From Burkholderiales bacterium (GTDB lineage Bacteria > Pseudomonadota > Gammaproteobacteria > Burkholderiales > Burkholderiaceae_C), in assembly GCA_011390055.1 (NCBI GenBank), contig JAABTC010000122.1:1-5888 (forward strand): a stretch of DNA of 5,888 bases, given 5' to 3'. This document shows, in pieces, positions 5,570-5,888 of this stretch (positions are counted from its first letter, which is position 1; each line of letters begins with the position of its first letter). The translations under genes and the position numbers were made by a program. Below the pieces are notes generated by a model that saw only the letters and a list, made by a program, of their open reading frames with translations, made no database searches and was not told the origin of the DNA.

Positions 5570-5888
5570 CATCGGACGCGACCTCACCGCTGATCCACGT
5601 CGTCGACGACGACCTGGCGGTGCGCGAGGCCCTGGCCCGGTTGATCGCCAGCGTCGGGCTGCGCGTGCAGACCTGGGGCGATGCCCAGACTTTCCTGGCC
5701 GGCTTCGAGCGTGACGCGATCGGCGCCGTCGTGATCGACGTGCGCATGCCGACGATGTCCGGGATCGCGCTGCTCGAACAGCTGGTGGCCCAGGGCGTCG
5801 ACCAACCGCTGCTGATGCTGACCGGCCACGGCACCGTCGAGCTGTGCCGGCGCGCATTCAAGTCCGGCGCCGCCGAGTTCCTCGAGAA
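5566..5888 (+). CDS. FixJ-like response regulator, receiver domain (partial, cut by window end)
   Basis: The reading frame opens at ATG 5566 and stays open to the window edge, giving 107 complete codons and two bases of the next. It is a CheY-like receiver domain. The acidic pocket is VVDDD (Asp14-Asp16), the phosphoacceptor is Asp58 in VIDVRMPTMSG (56-66), and LTGHG (85-89) supplies the conserved Thr86. The visible end SGAAEFLE leads into the position where the conserved Lys of the EKP motif is expected; the two remaining bases, AA, would allow a Lys codon. The VRMPTMSG and LTGHG wording resembles FixJ/TtrR-type regulators, which normally carry a C-terminal LuxR-type helix-turn-helix, but that half is outside the window. 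The start overlaps the kinase stop as ATGA (5566-5569), indicating translational coupling and a cognate pair. Confidence 0.92.
   Translation, partial: MTSDATSPLIHVVDDDLAVREALARLIASVGLRVQTWGDAQTFLAGFERDAIGAVVIDVRMPTMSGIALLEQLVAQGVDQPLLMLTGHGTVELCRRAFKSGAAEFLE

Noticed and set aside
4433..5857. Minus-strand open frame of 474 residues antisense to the kinase
   Set aside because: The plus strand holds an ordered set of kinase motifs in the same place. The antisense product is Arg/Ala-rich with no recognisable domain.

Overview
The window is GC-rich DNA with strong G/C preference at third codon positions and tightly packed genes. The protein families and their wording (PuuD, RmuC, a FixL/DctB-type kinase) fit a betaproteobacterium, most likely Burkholderiales. 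That assignment is inference from composition and family resemblance, not from a marker gene. No rRNA, tRNA, CRISPR array, insertion sequence or phage gene was seen.

Layout. Positions 1-70 are non-coding and hold a weak promoter-like pair and one arm of an inverted repeat. Positions 71-2678 form a minus-strand pair: rmuC (2678 to 1257) followed by a 12-helix MFS transporter whose probable start lies inside the end of rmuC. Positions 2679-2795 are a short divergent spacer. Positions 2796-3067 are a broken relic of puuD, the membrane-bound urate hydroxylase (urate oxidase). About 29 N-terminal residues are joined out of frame to the end of the C-terminal cytochrome c domain, and a second frameshift follows. 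From 3078 to the right edge four plus-strand genes are closely packed: a class II aldolase/adducin-family protein, a 4-oxalocrotonate-tautomerase-like protein of 69 residues, a membrane sensor histidine kinase, and the start of a FixJ-like response regulator that is cut by the window end.

How the genes may work together. The aldolase-like and tautomerase genes are 13 bases apart with a good Shine-Dalgarno, and the kinase and regulator overlap by ATGA. The spacing suggests one transcription unit in which a small metabolic pair is linked to its own two-component sensor. Both enzyme-like proteins keep part of the classic active site and lack one key residue each: the aldolase catalytic Glu is Gly86, and tautomerase Arg39 is Asp. 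They may therefore catalyse something other than the textbook reactions. Substrate and signal cannot be read from the sequence. The two observations most worth following are the puuD relic, which is too fragmented to be recognised as one open reading frame, and this four-gene module.
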